Of a stretch of 64,000 bases of DNA, positions 34,101-47,129 are shown piece by piece (position 1 is the stretch's first letter; the number at the start of each line of letters is the position of its first letter). The stretch comes from Dendrocalamus latiflorus (taxonomy: Eukaryota; Streptophyta; Magnoliopsida; Poales; Poaceae). The translations under genes were made by a program, and so were the position numbers. Location: assembly GCA_017311315.1 (NCBI GenBank), contig CM029654.1:22713879-22777878 (forward strand), written 5' to 3'. Under the pieces are notes generated by a model. The model was not told where the DNA came from and did not search any database. It was given only the letters and a program-made list of their open reading frames with translations.

Positions 34101-35133
34101 TTCAGAGCTACGATAATTACTGTTGTTTGTAGCGATCTCATAAAAGATAAATGCGTACAATTTATTCAGAGCACTTCTGGATCCACTCAAGGATGGTATC
34201 CAACCCTCGCTGATCCATGATTTTCTTTACCTTGCTGATCCATGATTTTCTTTATTAATCGTTTCTTTTTTGATTTCTAATGGGACCATGTGTGGAGTGC
34301 TTTATTTGATTATGTTTCGGCACACCCCAAGTGCACCTATAATCATAGACCAGGAGACATCATAATTAATCCTTGCTTAAGGACACTAACAAACTGGATG
34401 GCAGCATTTGCTATTATGAAAGTGGGTTAATTGGCAGGAGTATGAATTATTCGAGTGCAAAGTTTTTGCTAGAATGCGTACTTCATAAAGTGAAAGTGTC
34501 TTTTGCCCAACCATCGATCCTTAGGTGATTCATCTAGAGATGCAAAAAGTCAAAGAAATTCTTACAAAAAGTAGCCAGCTTACATTTAATACCAATCCAA
34601 TTGGGAGCTGTTCATGATATGCCAGAATTTCAGGCCTCGTTGGAAACTGAGTTAATTTTTCTCCAATTCCTATAAAAATTGAATTGCTTTTTGTGAAATA
34701 CCTGCAAAAATTCAGTAAATTCCTATGTTCCAAAAAGGATCTTAATGTTTTAATGGCAAGACTCAACGCAGGCATATGCTATGCTTACACTTTTACGCAC
34801 TGAGTGCACAAAATAATGGCAATACGGTGCAATTTTGATGGATTAATTTGATGTCCTATATTTGTCTCATATGATCAATCAACTCATTTTTTACTCTACC
34901 CTTTGGTTAAAGAGAAGAAGAAGCTAACTGTAGAATAGCCAAGCGGTGTGACATTCTGTCTCTCTATATGATGATATTTTTTGGATCTAAACTCATGGCC
35001 CGTGGATTGTGAACCTTAAAAAAATTGAACCAGCCAGTTGTTCCTACCATCTTAAAAAGAAAAGAAGATGATCTTTTTAATGATTTTTGCCCTGCTGAAA
35101 TTTGTTGGTGGCGTACACTCAGCCGGTCATTAT
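31196..35133. other. 3' flank and AT-rich non-genic DNA
   Basis: Begins with the kinase 3' untranslated region; a candidate AATAAA lies near 31768. Beyond this are MITE-like patches: 31790-31975 with mirrored CTTATGGTTTATGA / TCATAAGTTATAAACTG-style ends, 33380-33760 with paired AT-rich segments, and 34560-34750. A segment at 32200-32460 repeats the phrase GGCGCATG three times. No gene is supported. Confidence 0.4.
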
Positions 35134-36689
35134 TGAAACAACCTTAAATTCAAATTTTTGAATTCTTTTTGGATTTTTTTGTTGAATTCTCAATCCTTTC
35201 CCAATTTGGCTACTCCCCTTAAATTTGTGCCTTCCTCTCTTGCTTCCCCGCCTCTTTGTTCCACTGGCGCCCCTGGGAAAGCAGCCTTTGCTACCGCCAT
35301 TCTGTTGCTTCCCTCCACACGCCCTCCTGCCGATGCCCAAAATTACGGCGATGCTTGCTCCGCGCTGACGGCAGAGCCGACCTACTACTCCCACCGCCTC
35401 ACCTTGCAATTAAAGCTCTCTTGCCTCCACAGATAGCACTGCGACACTCCCTAATACTCATTAGAACCACTGAATTAAACTCTCGCTCACCACATGTCAA
35501 ACCCCGGAGCAACAACTCCTGGATTCTCTGTGTAAATCGCACTAGTCTAGGATTAGCTAGTGCACACAGTGGACAACAAAGATAAATATCAACCATAATG
35601 ATATTTATTAACTAAATATGGGCATGATTGTCAAATTTTATATCCACGACCCATAGGCTAAATTTAAATAATAGCAGCGAAAGAAAAACACCGAAGCGGA
35701 AGAAGTCCAAAACCTATCCACAGGCAAACGATAGTAAGACGCGGCTTACTCGTCCAGGTCTTCACCGTAGTCGAAGTCGTCCTACTCTGAGATAAGATAG
35801 CAATGTGAGTACAAACTTATACTCCACAAGTCACACGAAGATATGCAATATAATGATAAAGGCAACAAAGGAAGACATATAGGGTTATTTGAGCATAAAA
35901 CAGCATTTAAAGAAATACAGTAAATAGATTAGAAATTGTTGAATTTAATACAGTAAGTAAAAACAACAATTTAAGGAAAATGGTACCGTTGGAGCATGCA
36001 CCAACTTGACACTAACCTAACCACGGGCATCCCACCTAGACCATCTTTTCCAAAAAATCTCATATGGATTCTATCCATCCATACGCTTTCAATCTCTCAT
36101 AGATTCTATCCATCTATAAGCTTTTCAATAATCATTTTGAAAAATAAAGTCTAATCTATGAAAAACTTTACTTAGCTTGCCCATAACCGTGGGCGCGGCT
36201 ATCTAGGATAGATTATGCACTCTGCAGAGGTTGTACAATTTTAACCACAAGATATGATTATCTCATAATGTCGACCATTACACATTTTTATAGATGTGCG
36301 ACTGAGTAATCATAACAACGCCTTTACAATGCAAAACTTTCAACCTGCCCAAGACAACATTAAGTTGTTGATGAAGAACAATGGAATTGTGAAGATCAAG
36401 CTGTTGATGAAACTCCAGAAGAGCCCTTCTACGCTGAGGACGACTGGTTTTAGATCTTAGTCACGCTCAAGTTTTCTTATGAATCTTTCTTTTATATTGT
36501 AAGATAACTTTGGGCTTGATGCCCGCTACGTCAAAACCAGGTTGATAGATCTTATTTCTGTAATAAAGTTTAGCTCTTTTGTTGTAAGCATGTATTGTTG
36601 TGGTGCACACTCATGTTTAGTACTCCACAACTGAACAGTCTTGGGTGGTTGCAGGGATTGCTAGTGCCTCCAGAAATGGGGGCGTTATA
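35134..36689 (+). repeat. Left (5') LTR, rearranged
   Basis: Matches the right LTR at its start (35134-35494, with an internal deletion) and at its end (about 36375-36689). The middle is replaced by a foreign LTR piece. It ends GGCGTTATA where the right LTR has GGTGTTACA. It contains the acidic short frame ending in TAG near 36453. Confidence 0.85.
35495..36365 (-). mobile_element. Inverted fragment of another gypsy LTR
   Basis: Starts TGTCAAACCCCGGAGC and then follows the same plan as the LTR termini at 8104 and 49681: TCTGTGTAAAT, then CTAGTCTAGGAT, then GCTAGTGCACACAGT, then CCACAGGCAA, a TTA (stop on the minus strand), and later TCTGCAGAGGTTGTACAA. It is cut off at about 36365 and no counterpart lies on the other side. 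It is in opposite orientation to its host LTR. Confidence 0.75.
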
Positions 36690-36692
36690 GAG

Positions 36693-36705
36693 TGGTATCA
36701 GAGCA
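36693..36705 (+). other. Primer binding site
   Basis: TGGTATCAGAGCA, three bases after the left LTR, matching an initiator methionine tRNA. Confidence 0.85.
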
Positions 36706-36882
36706 CGCTTGCTTGACCGTAGATTGAGACCTAAGGTAAACTAGGAGAGTTGTTTTGTAGCAAAACATAAAAAGAATTTAAATAAAATATAAGTATTATT
36801 GTTGTCTTTTCCATTCCTTAATGCTACCTTAACTGTCTTAGTTTATTTTAGCTTACGTCCTGCTTTTGCAAAATATTTAAAT

Positions 36883-37739
36883 CTAATCTTGTCTAATTTC
36901 AAAATTATTGTTGTTAAGCAAATGGTGCATTATATCCATTCCAGACCAGAGGATATGGAAGGCTAGCCAGTAAAGTTGTGGGAGATGTAGCAGTATCTTG
37001 GAGTGACCAATTGGCAGTATCTTGGAGTGACTAATTGGCATAAACCAGTGTTCCATGCAGTCGAGCACTTTATTGAGGATGAACGTTTCGAATGGAAGGC
37101 ATGGGTAACCTTGACATCATTACCCATTCGCCTTGACAGAGAGCAAAGGTTCTACAGATATAGAATAAAGGAAGGAGATGCCATTCAAGATGCCACAAGA
37201 GATGCGGTACTTCATCTATGAAACTACTATGATGATGAGTTTAATGAGTCTCCTTTGACTTAATTCCTCAGAGCATTCATGATGCAAGGGCCTACTCCAC
37301 ACCACAGCCTGCAGCTGGTGATGATTTGCACCTGGGAGTGGCGTCCAAGCACATAGTATACCGGAGGCTATGTACTTGAGGACTCTTGCAGAATCTCAAG
37401 ATTTGCACCGACAAATGTATCAGACACAACAGGAGGTGCGTCTTTTGAGACAAGACCTTCACTGACATGACATGATCAAAGCTGAGGACATGTCTAATTG
37501 TGGATAGACTCTTGATGTCCCCGCAGTACATGTCCCTGACAAAACCTGCCCCACCCCAGCCACACCGGAGGCCTTCTGCCCGAGCATATCGCTGCAGATT
37601 CTATCTAGCTCCTTCCCAAGCACCCCCACTCAGAGATGATGATAAGGGAAAGGGACTAGCACAGGATGATGATGAAGAAGATCCGGAGGAGCGAATTCGC
37701 TATACAACTAGCAATTCGCCATCTAGCGGCTGGAACTGA
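36883..37739 (+). pseudogene. ORF0 relic of the old gypsy element
   Basis: Open pieces at 37003-37221 and 37500-37739 lie between the primer site and gag. The first contains DAIQDATRDAVLHL, resembling DAVQDAARLAIDELCHL in the ORF0 at 16515-17433. The last piece ends EEDPEERIRYTTS, matching the EDPEERIFGED tail of that ORF0. Stops and frameshifts divide it. This supports ORF0 as a shared component of both elements. Confidence 0.6.
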
Positions 37740-38154
37740 GCAGAGCCTGCAGTGCGAAGCAAGACCTTTTGGGAGCTGTCTAGCTAGTGTAGATTACGGT
37801 ATTGTAGTGTGTGCCCTGTGTAGTGGTGCTTTATGTGTATAATACAAGTTGTATTATGAACCCTAAGTTGGTTTGTACTTGGCTTGTTAAATAAATAAAA
37901 CCTATGTTTAATTATCTCCTAACTTGTTTGTTAATAGTATCTATATCTCATCACCTTCAAAGTTGTTCTCCTTCTTATTCGCTCTAATCTTTACCTTATT
38001 CATTCAACACTTACCCTAAATTCGAATTCTTACTTATCTGTCTGATGTTCATAAAAACCCGTTGTAGAGCTAACTTCAAGACTTAATATATAGAATCAAG
38101 ATATTAGGAATTAGACCAGGACAAGGAAGCCAACAAGCAGAACAAGGTAATCCA

Positions 38155-39344
38155 GTGGAGAATCAGATTGCACTAGCCAGTATTCTAGTGATGATGGAAC
38201 AAAATAGACATCAAGCTGAAATGAATCAGGCAAGGTTAATGGAGCAACATTCAAAACTACTTGAACAGATTGCAATAAGAACAACATCGTCAAGCAGTTC
38301 AGCAGGAGATGCTGTCGATAGAGAGGGAACACAAGTTACTTCAAAGTGGGTAGATTTTCATAAAACAAAACCTCCTACATTTTCTACATCACCTGACCCG
38401 TTGGCAGCGGAAGACTGGCTCTGAGACGTAGAAAGAAAATTGAAAATAGTACAATGTGATAATAGAGAGACCTTCAAGGACAGACAACCACTTGGTGGAT
38501 TAATTTTCAAATTATGCACCAAGATAGAGAGATCACTTGGAAAGAGTTTGATGAGTCTTTTCATCAGGCTCATATCCCAGCTGGTTCATAGAAGCTAAGC
38601 ACCGGGAATTCTTAGCACTGAAGCAAGGAGGACGTTCTATAATAGAATATCTTCATCAATTTAATCAACTTGCATGATACGCCCCTGATGAAGTTAAGAT
38701 AAAAGCCAAGAAAATGAAGAGATTCAGAGAAGGACTGCAAAAGTCTTTAAAAATACCATATCTCAGCCATAGACTTTAAGGATTTGTCCGCCATGGTGAA
38801 TAAGTTGATTACATTTGAAGAAGTAAGGAATGAATAGGAAGATTCTCGTAAAAGAAAGGCAATGCAAAGACCATCATCATCATCCAGTGCATAGAGAGGA
38901 TGAGTGTTTGTGTCACCTCAGAACCGATACCAGCAAAACTGACAAGTGGTACTTTTACCAAGACCTCAATATGATACCCCTCACCAGTATACTGCTTCTC
39001 AACCAATGATGGTGCGATGCCACACTTGTGGAGGAAATCATTAACAATGCAATTGCCCTTAGAAGAAGAATGCATGTTTTCATTGTGGTCAGCCTGGACA
39101 TTGTAGAGATCAGTGTCCTAAGAAAGAACTGCCTTCTGAAGTGGCAAAACTTCTTACCAGAGCCCAACAGTTAGATGTCAAGCCAATTATCATCACACAA
39201 GCGCAACGAGGAGGATTTCTACAAGCAAGACCCCCTGCACCAAGACCAACGGCACCAACAGGAATGATAGTGGGAATGTCAGTAGGATCACCTACAGGTG
39301 TACAAGCAGGAAGAGGTAGAGGTACATCAAGACCAATATTCTAA
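38155..39344 (+). pseudogene. Gag relic of the old gypsy element
   Basis: An ATG frame at 38155 runs to a stop at 38422-38424 just after FSTSPDPLAAEDWL, the region corresponding to FAGSVDPLEADDWI in the intact element. Frames then change. Two CCHC zinc knuckles are visible: CHTCGGNH with a stop inside (about 39011-39050) and an intact CFHCGQPGHCRDQC (39075-39116). The intact element has only one knuckle. Confidence 0.8.
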
Positions 39345-39350
39345 GCAAGG

Positions 39351-42300
39351 GTGAATCACATTTCTATTGAAGATATAGGTGGGGCAAATGACATCATTGT
39401 GGATATGTTTCTGATTAACTCAAAACCTACATTAATTTTATTTGACCCTGGAGAAACATATTCATTTCTTTTCATGAATTTTTTCACAAGAAATCAGTTG
39501 CCGTTTGTTTCTTTGCAAAAGCATTATACTATTCAAACACTCAAGATTAGGATGAAATCTCGCTTTGAGTATAGTGATGTGAGTATTGAAATTCATCGAA
39601 TAGAGTTTAAAGCCAACATGTTGTTACTAGATATGAGGGGAATAAATGTTATTTTGGGAATAAATTGGCTAACTAAAAATAAAGCCAAAGTAGATTGTGA
39701 GACTAAAATAGTGACACTAATTAGTTCACAAGGTCAAGAGATAATGGTAAAGATGGATCATGAGCTAATAGAAAACATGAAGAGGTGTATACACAGTGTG
39801 CTGACAAATACAAATATTCAAGTGCCAATAGTGCAAGAATATCCCGATGTATTTTCAGAAAAATTACCAAAGAAACCACCTAACCGACAAACTGATCTTG
39901 CCGAATTAATTCTAGGCATTAAGTCAATTACAAAGCATCAATACAAAATGTCAGCCAGCGAACTAAAGGAACTTAAGAAACAATTAGGTGAGTTGAAAGA
40001 GAAAGAATTTATACGTTCAAGTGTATCTCCTTGGTCAGCTCTAGTGCTGTTTGCTAAAAAGAAGGATGAAAGTTTAAGGATGTGTGTTGACTACAGAGGG
40101 TTAAATGTAGTAACAATCAAGAACAAATATCCACTACCAAGAATTGATGACTTTTTGATCAACTTAAAGGAGCTAGAGTATTTTCCAAAATTGATTTGCA
40201 ATCGGGCTATCATCAACTTAAAATCCGAGAGCAAGATTGAGAGAAGACTGCATGTACAACAAGATATTTGCTATATGAATTCACAGTTGTGCCTTTTGGT
40301 TTGTCCAATGCACCAGTATATTTCATGAATCTTATGAATCTGGTGTATATGGACCAATTGGATCACTTTGTGATAGTTTTCGTTGATGATATACAGATTT
40401 ACTCCAAGAATGAAGAAGAGCATAAACAACATATGCACATTGCCTTGATTAAGCTTAGAGAGCATCAACTATATGCTAAATTCAGTAAATGTAATTTTTG
40501 GATGAAAGAAGTTGCATTTTTGTGCCGTATTATTACTAAAGAAGGAGTCAAAGTTGATCCAAAAAAAGTTAAACTGTTATGGAATGGAAGCCGCCAATAA
40601 CTGTAATGGAAGTGAGAAGCTTTCTTGGATTGGCAGGTTGTTATCACCGATTCATAGAAGAATTATCGTCCGCTTACACAATTACTTAAGAAGGATAAGC
40701 CATTTCAATGGACAGATAGTTGTGAGGACAGCTTTCAACAACTGAAAACTAAATTGATGACAGCACCAGTTTTGATATTGCCAAATCTAGAAAAGGAATT
40801 ACAAATATATTGTGATGCTTCAAAACAAGGACTAGGATGTGTGTTGATGCAAGATAGAAAGGTTATAGCCTATGCTTCAAGACAACTGCGACCTCATGAA
40901 GAAAATTATCCAACACATGATTTGGAGTTGGTAGCGGTAGTGCATTCATTGAATATTTGGAGGCACTATCTATTGGAAAATCATTGTGAGATATTTTCTG
41001 GCCACAAAAGTCTAAAATACGTATTCACCCAACCAGAACTGAACTTAAGACAATGAAGATGGCTAGAACTGATTAAAGATTTTGATGTGGATCTTCAGTA
41101 TCATCCAGGCAAAGCTAATGTTGTGGCAGACGCACTCAACAGGAAAGCTTATCAAGGCATAGCCAGTGAGACAGACAATCCACCTCAACTACAAAAAGAT
41201 ATGCAGAAGTTGAATTTGATAATAGTTGAACATGGATTTGTAGTAACACTAGAGATTCAACCACTACTGACAAATCAGATTAAAGAAACCCAAGATGAAG
41301 ATGAAGAAATTCAACAACTCAAGAAAAACAATCGGGAAGGAGGTTCAATTAAATTCACTGAAAATGAACATGGAATCCTAAAATTTCATGGTCGTTATTG
41401 CATACCCAAGAAGAAGGAATTGAATGACCTAATACTAGTAGGACCTCACTCGTCACAATTTTTAATACATCTTGGAGGCTCAAAATGTATCAGGACCTGA
41501 AGAAAAGATTCTGGCGGAGTGCTATGAAGAAAAAGATAGCTGAATATGTAGCAAAATGTGATGTATGTTAGAAAGTGAAGATAGACCACCAACCATTAGG
41601 ACTGCTACATCCATTAGCAATTCCAGAATGGAAGTGAGAAAGTATTGGCATGAACTTCATTACCGGGTTGCACAAAACTCAAGAAGGATATGATGCTATC
41701 TATGTTACTGTTGACAGATTAACCAAGGTAGCACATTTTCTTCCAATTAAGCAGAACTACGGGAAAGATAAATTGGCAGAGCTATATTTGACAAAAATTG
41801 TAGCACTGCACGGAACTCCTAAGAACATTATTTCAGATAGAGGAGTGTAGTTCATGTCAAAATTCTGGGAGAAGCTACATGAAGCAATGGGCACTGATTT
41901 AGCTTTTAGCACAGCATATCACCCACAAACTGGTGGACAAATAGAAAGAACAAATCAAATTTAAGAAGATATGCTAAAAGCATGTGCCATTGTATACGGA
42001 GCAGTGTGGAATACTTGTTTATGATTTGCACAATTCTCTTACAATAACAGTTATCAGGCCAGTATCAAAATGGCACCGTTTGAAGCTTTATATGGAAGAG
42101 AATGTAAAACATCTTTGAATTGGACAGAAACTGGAGAACGTCAAGTTGCTCAAGATGTAGAAGCACATGTGAGAATTATCAGAGACAAAATGAAAATTGC
42201 TCAAGTTCATCAGAAAAGCTATGCAGACACTCACAGAAAAGATCTGAGCGTTGAAATGGGAGATTTTATATATCTCAAGGTAACTCCTTTCAAGATCGTC

Positions 42301-42651
42301 AAGAGATTTCAAATAAAAGGGAAGTTAACCCCAAGATATGTTAGTCTATTTCAAATCACAAAAAGAGTGGGAGAAGTAGCACATGAGATGCAACTGACAC
42401 CAAATTTGGCCAGAATACAAAATAAGTTTTATGTATCACAACTCAGAAACTGCCTACGACAGCCTACAGATAAAGTTTCAGTGGAAGAAATTGAATTACA
42501 AGATGATTTGACATACCCAGAAAAACCCTTGCAAATACTTGAGGCAACAGAAAGGCAGCTCAGAAATAGAAATATCAAATTTTGTAGAGTCCAATGGAGG
42601 AACCACATAGCAGCAGAGCCAACATGGGAAAAGGAGTCAGACCTACAGTGA
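39351..42651 (+). pseudogene. Pol relic: protease, RT, RNase H, integrase, chromodomain
   Basis: Pieces appear in order in changing frames. Protease reads DPGETYSF in place of DSGASHSF. Reverse transcriptase lies 39930-40600 with a VDD box (40385-40393). RNase H lies 40754-41056 with CDASKQG. Integrase zinc-binding lies about 41440-41590, and the catalytic core begins GMNFITG at 41647, so the first catalytic Asp is Asn. DRG follows and then a stop. The C-terminal integrase and chromodomain-like tail are open at 42070-42651. There are at least half a dozen stops and frameshifts, so no enzyme can be made. Confidence 0.9.
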
Positions 42652-42720
42652 AATTTTCCCAACCTGCTTCCTGGACCAAGTTAATCTCGGGGTCAAGATT
42701 ATTTTTAAGGGAGGGTAGGT

Positions 42721-44934
42721 TGAAATAACCTTAAAATGCAAAAATTTTGAATTCTTTTTGGATTTTTGGTTGCATTCTCAATCCTTTCCCAATTTGGCAA
42801 CTCCCCTTGAATTGTGCCTTCCTCTCTTGCTTCCCCGCCTCTTTCTTCCACTGGCGCCCCTGGGAAAGCCGCTTCCGCTACCGCCGTTTTGTTGCTTCCC
42901 TCCACATGCCCTCCTGCTGACACCCAAAATTGCAGTGATGCTTGCTCCGGCATTGACAACCGCCATGCTCCACGCTGACGCCAAGGCACCACCTGCCAGT
43001 CGCCCAATCCTCTCCTCCTCCTCCTCGCTTGGCGCACCTAGTTGACCTACGCCTTCTCTCGTGCTTGTTGCCGCTTCCCTCCCTGATGAGCACACCACTC
43101 CCTACCAACTACGTCATGCTTTGCCAGCTCCCGTCGACGCCGTACACCACCTCACCTGCGCGCCTTCATTCCCAGCAGAGCTCTGCTCTCCCTCTCCCTT
43201 CCACACGCAGGCAACGCCGAAGTCGACCTACTGCCCACCCCCTCACCTCGCTTTTGAAGCTCTCTCGCCTCCATAGAAAGCACTTCAACACTCCCTAATA
43301 CTTATTAGAACCACCGAATTAAACTCTCACTCACCACAGCACAGCTGGAGACCTCCCCTGAGCCCCGTGAGCCCTAAACCCAATCTTCTTTGTCTCTCGG
43401 CTAAAACTCAATTGCATTTGCTAACAGAACCTTCTTTGCCTCCTGAACATGCTGGTGAACTCGCTCAAGCATGATTATTTCTGTAGAGCTCAATCGATGG
43501 GAGCTGCCACCGGCCGTGAAGCCTCTCCAATGGATAGCTCGGACGAGCATTCCCTGACTCAAGCCAATGCTACACCGTGAAACAAATACCTCGGAGATGG
43601 TCAAACCGCTCCCTATCTCACCTAAGAACCACCAAGAAACCCTAATGCCACCATGGAGCTCTTAACCTTCTCTCCTATCACCAGCCACCACCATCCACCT
43701 CCACGCCTCTCAAAGCCCAAAAATGGAACCCCCATCTTAAACCGAACCCACCCGTGATTTTCTTAGTCACCGGAGAACCTTGTCAGTGCCGCTCCGCTTG
43801 GACCACCGCCTCTCTGTTTCACACTAGGGTGAACTGGCTAGAGGTAGATGAAGGGCGACGTGGCCAAATCCCGGTCGCACACGTGTCGGCCATCGAGCAC
43901 GAAAGGGCGCGCGTGCTAGGCCGTTCGACAGTGCGACTTGGGCCGAAACGACCGGCCCATTTGACCGAACCGGTTTGAATTCGAGCAGGCCGTGCACTGT
44001 TCATCTCAGGGCTGGCCCGTTATTATTCATTATTGTGCAAAATACTATTCATCCAAAATCCCTAAAATCCAAAAATACCCTATTTCGACCGTTTCGAACC
44101 CCTAAACTCATTTTAGGCCTCCATTCTACCAAATTGAGGTCCAAATAAAACTTAAACTCCTTTATTTGGTTTTTATTACATTTTATTCCTTGTTTTCTCA
44201 ACTTAATCACACGCTAGCTGAAGCATGCCTATCGTGTGGCATTGAGAATTTGAAAAATCTTGTAGGTAAAGCTAGGCATCTCTGCAGAGTGATATAAATG
44301 GTATTCGAATACGCCGTGCTTCCGTTAAATGAAGCTATGTTTAATGGGTGATTTCAACAGCGAGGCATAAGTAGATTTCATTATATTTTAATCTAGGTAA
44401 GCTAAGTAATTAATTATTAAAGAAACCCCTTTAATCTCAAGGAGTTCTGTTCTTTGTTTTCTTGTTTAAAAATGTTAGTAAATAAAATTGCATCCACTCA
44501 AAGTAATATAACTAGCATGTTTCCTTCCTTTGAATATCTTTGCAAGTAGTTATGATAGGTTTACCCTTGTTACTTGCTGGGTACAGTTATACTCATTACT
44601 TGCTAAACAACAAATAGAAGAACAATGAAATTGTGAAGATCAAGCTGTTGATGAAACTCCAGAAGAGCCCTTTTACGCTGAGGATGACTGGTTTTAGGTC
44701 TTAGCCGCGCTGAAGTTTGCCTGTAGATGTTTCTTTTGTATTGTAAGATAACTTTGGGTTTTCATATCCGCTGCGTCAAAACTAGGTTGATAAACCTTAT
44801 TTCTGTAATAAACTTTGACTATTTTATTGTAAGCATGTGTTGTTGTTGTATACACTCATATTCGGTACTTCGCAATTAAACAGTTCTAGGTTGTTGCGAG
44901 AATTATTAGCGTCTCTAGAAATAGGGGTGTTACA
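42721..44934 (+). repeat. Right (3') LTR of the old gypsy element
   Basis: 2,214 bp, preceded by the purine tract AAGGGAGGGTAGGT and ended by GGTGTTACA next to the ATTAT duplication. A CT-rich, GC-rich first part (42790-43980) holds overlapping open frames on both strands. An acidic short frame ends at 44695-44697 and TGTAATAAAC near 44812 carries a polyadenylation signal. Confidence 0.88.
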
Positions 44935-44939
44935 ATTAT

Positions 44940-45816
44940 ATTGTAGAAATCTGTTTGTACGTGTAGCAGTGCTCTGTACAATTGTACTCAGTGCGTAACA
45001 GTGTAAGTAGTGGTTGTGAGCGTAGCTCGATGGTGCTAAAAATATGCCGATGTGGGGAACATTCGTGATGCGGAGTTATTTATGCCTCTGGCTCTAGTGT
45101 GAATGTCTGAAATCTTTTGCTTATTGCTCGGGAGTACGGACCGCAGAATTGACTAGTGGCCCCGCGCCAACGAGTTTCGTTTCTGATTTATAGATTTAAT
45201 TGTTGGTTTTTAATTAAAACTGTACTATGGTGACTACTAGATTTTTTTTAAAACCATTCGATTAAAAGAAAATTTTAAGAAATAAGAAAAATATAAAAAA
45301 ATTATATCGTCACAGACAATACAACAAAATAAAGGAGAAAAAGACAAAAAAAAAGTCAAAATAAACTGAAATTAGAAGCCAACACGTTCTGAATGGCTTC
45401 TGGCTTAATTAAATTAAAAACTAAAAAAATCAGAAGCTAAATCTATTTAGAACGGGCCATAACTCCAACTCCAACTCCAACCATGCAAGGTAAAATTCAA
45501 GTCCTTGGGCGTTGTATCCTGAAGCACGGTTGCCCCAAACCACGGCAAAAATGGCTATATGAAAATACGAATTGAAACGTGTGATATATGTGTATCAATG
45601 TAAATGGGAGTTATGGATCGTAATGGTAATTCTGAGTGTGTTTGATCATTGGGATGGCATTTTTTTAAAAGACATCTAGCTCTAGTAAAGCCTTTCTCAA
45701 AGCTATGATAACTCAGGTGGGTTTTAAGCGCTATAATTTTGCAAAAGCAAAGTAGCATGGGCTCAATTTTCTGTAGACTGTATGCATAAAGGGTCTAAGC
45801 ACTTCAAATACAGACA
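44940..45816. other. AT-rich flank with a decayed MITE
   Basis: 45190-45460 resembles the MITE at 27414-27675 in its TTTTTAATTAAAACTGTACTATGG-type interior and AGAAGCTAAATC end. No gene is seen. Confidence 0.4.
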
Positions 45817-45826
45817 CTATAAACCC

Positions 45827-46842
45827 GAATATTTGGCCGAAATGACAGTATTTGATACACTATTAGCAAAAATAATATTTATTACATATAATTTGCAAAA
45901 ATAACACCTCCACCGTGCGGGAGTGACGGACGGCCGACACGTAATCGATGCCACACGATGGTCATGCGGATTAGCCAAAACAGCATAGCCACCATGCAGT
46001 GGATACTGTAGCAGTACTATAGCAATTTAAAAAAACCATTTAAGTATACATTTTTAGGAATTTGAAATAAAGCAAATGAGCTCCAAAAATTATAAATGTT
46101 TTTGTAGAGCCTTCCAACATAGTGTAATTACTTGTGTAATTTTTTCATAATTTTATCTATTCTGAATTTTTCTCAAAAAAATCATTTAATTATACTATTT
46201 TTAGGAATATTTTAATATAAAAAATGAGTTCTAACTATTATCAATTTTTTTGAAGGCTCTTTATATAGTGGACTTAATTGTGTAATTTTTTTTCAAAATT
46301 TTATATGCTTTGAAATAGTCATGGCGAACAAACTAGAGTAGGAGGCACCATGTAAAAATGACTATTTTAGAACATATAAAATTCTGAAAAATTACACAAT
46401 CAAGTCCACTGTGTAAAGAGCCTTCAAAAAATTCATAATGCTTAGACCTCATTTTCTATATTAAAAAATTTCTATAAATAATATATTTAATTGAATTTTT
46501 GAGATAAATTCAGAATGGAAAAAATTATGGAAAAAACTACACAAGTAAGTACACTAAGTAAAAGGCTCCACAAAAAAAATTATATCTTTTAGAGCTCATT
46601 GCTATATTTAAAAATTCCTATAAATAATATACATAAATGGATTCTCCTAAAAATTACTACAGTGCCACCGCACGGTGGCCGTGTGGTGCTACAGTGCCAC
46701 CGTGCGGCATTGCTTACATGTCGGCCGTCCGTCACTCCCACACGGTGACCGTGAGGTGGAGGAGCTATTTTTTGCAAATTCACATGATAAGTGTCAATTT
46801 TGCTAATCAGGCGTCAAATACTGTCATTTCAGCCAAAAACTC
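45827..46842. mobile_element. 1 kb Mutator-like foldback element
   Basis: Two arms of nearly 500 bp face each other around a centre near 46340. The ends GAATATTTGGCCGAAATGAC and (complement) GAGTTTTTGGCTGAAATGAC are followed inward by GTATTTGA, GCAAAA blocks, a GTGCGG-rich patch and long AT-rich parts. A perfect 10 bp duplication CTATAAACCC flanks it (45817-45826 and 46843-46852). No coding capacity. The direct repeat length and long inverted arms fit a Mutator-like foldback MITE. Confidence 0.8.
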
Positions 46843-46852
46843 CTATAAACCC

Positions 46853-47129
46853 ATGTCTAAAGATTCACACCATCTAAATACAATACTAGACATCTCTAAT
46901 GCATTGTATCTATACCACTATTTTCTATTTATTTCTCTCACCTGTTATTTACTCCTCTCTTCCTCTTCTCTTACTCGCTTTCGTGTTGATTTGTGTGCCC
47001 AAGCTATATCTCGTATAAGACATAGCTTACCTCTCTCTAATTTTCTCTCCACCTCAGCTTGAATCCTACATTGCACCCTATAGACAGCTGATGCTACTGT
47101 ATTAGGAGTGTCGTAGTTCTCTCTTACAT
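46853..47129. other. Short non-genic spacer
   Basis: Pyrimidine-rich plus strand without recognised coding content. Confidence 0.4.

Larger units (their letters stand above)
35134..44934 (+). mobile_element. Old, inactive Ty3/gypsy element
   Basis: 9,801 bp with perfect 5 bp target duplications ATTAT at 35129-35133 and 44935-44939. Order on the plus strand: LTR, primer site, ORF0 relic, gag relic, pol relics, purine tract, LTR. The LTRs begin TGAAA(C/T)AACC. The alignable start of the two LTRs differs at roughly one base in ten, and every reading frame is broken, so it is much older than the element at 8104. A chromodomain-like tail and an ORF0 relic place it in the same broad lineage. Confidence 0.9.
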
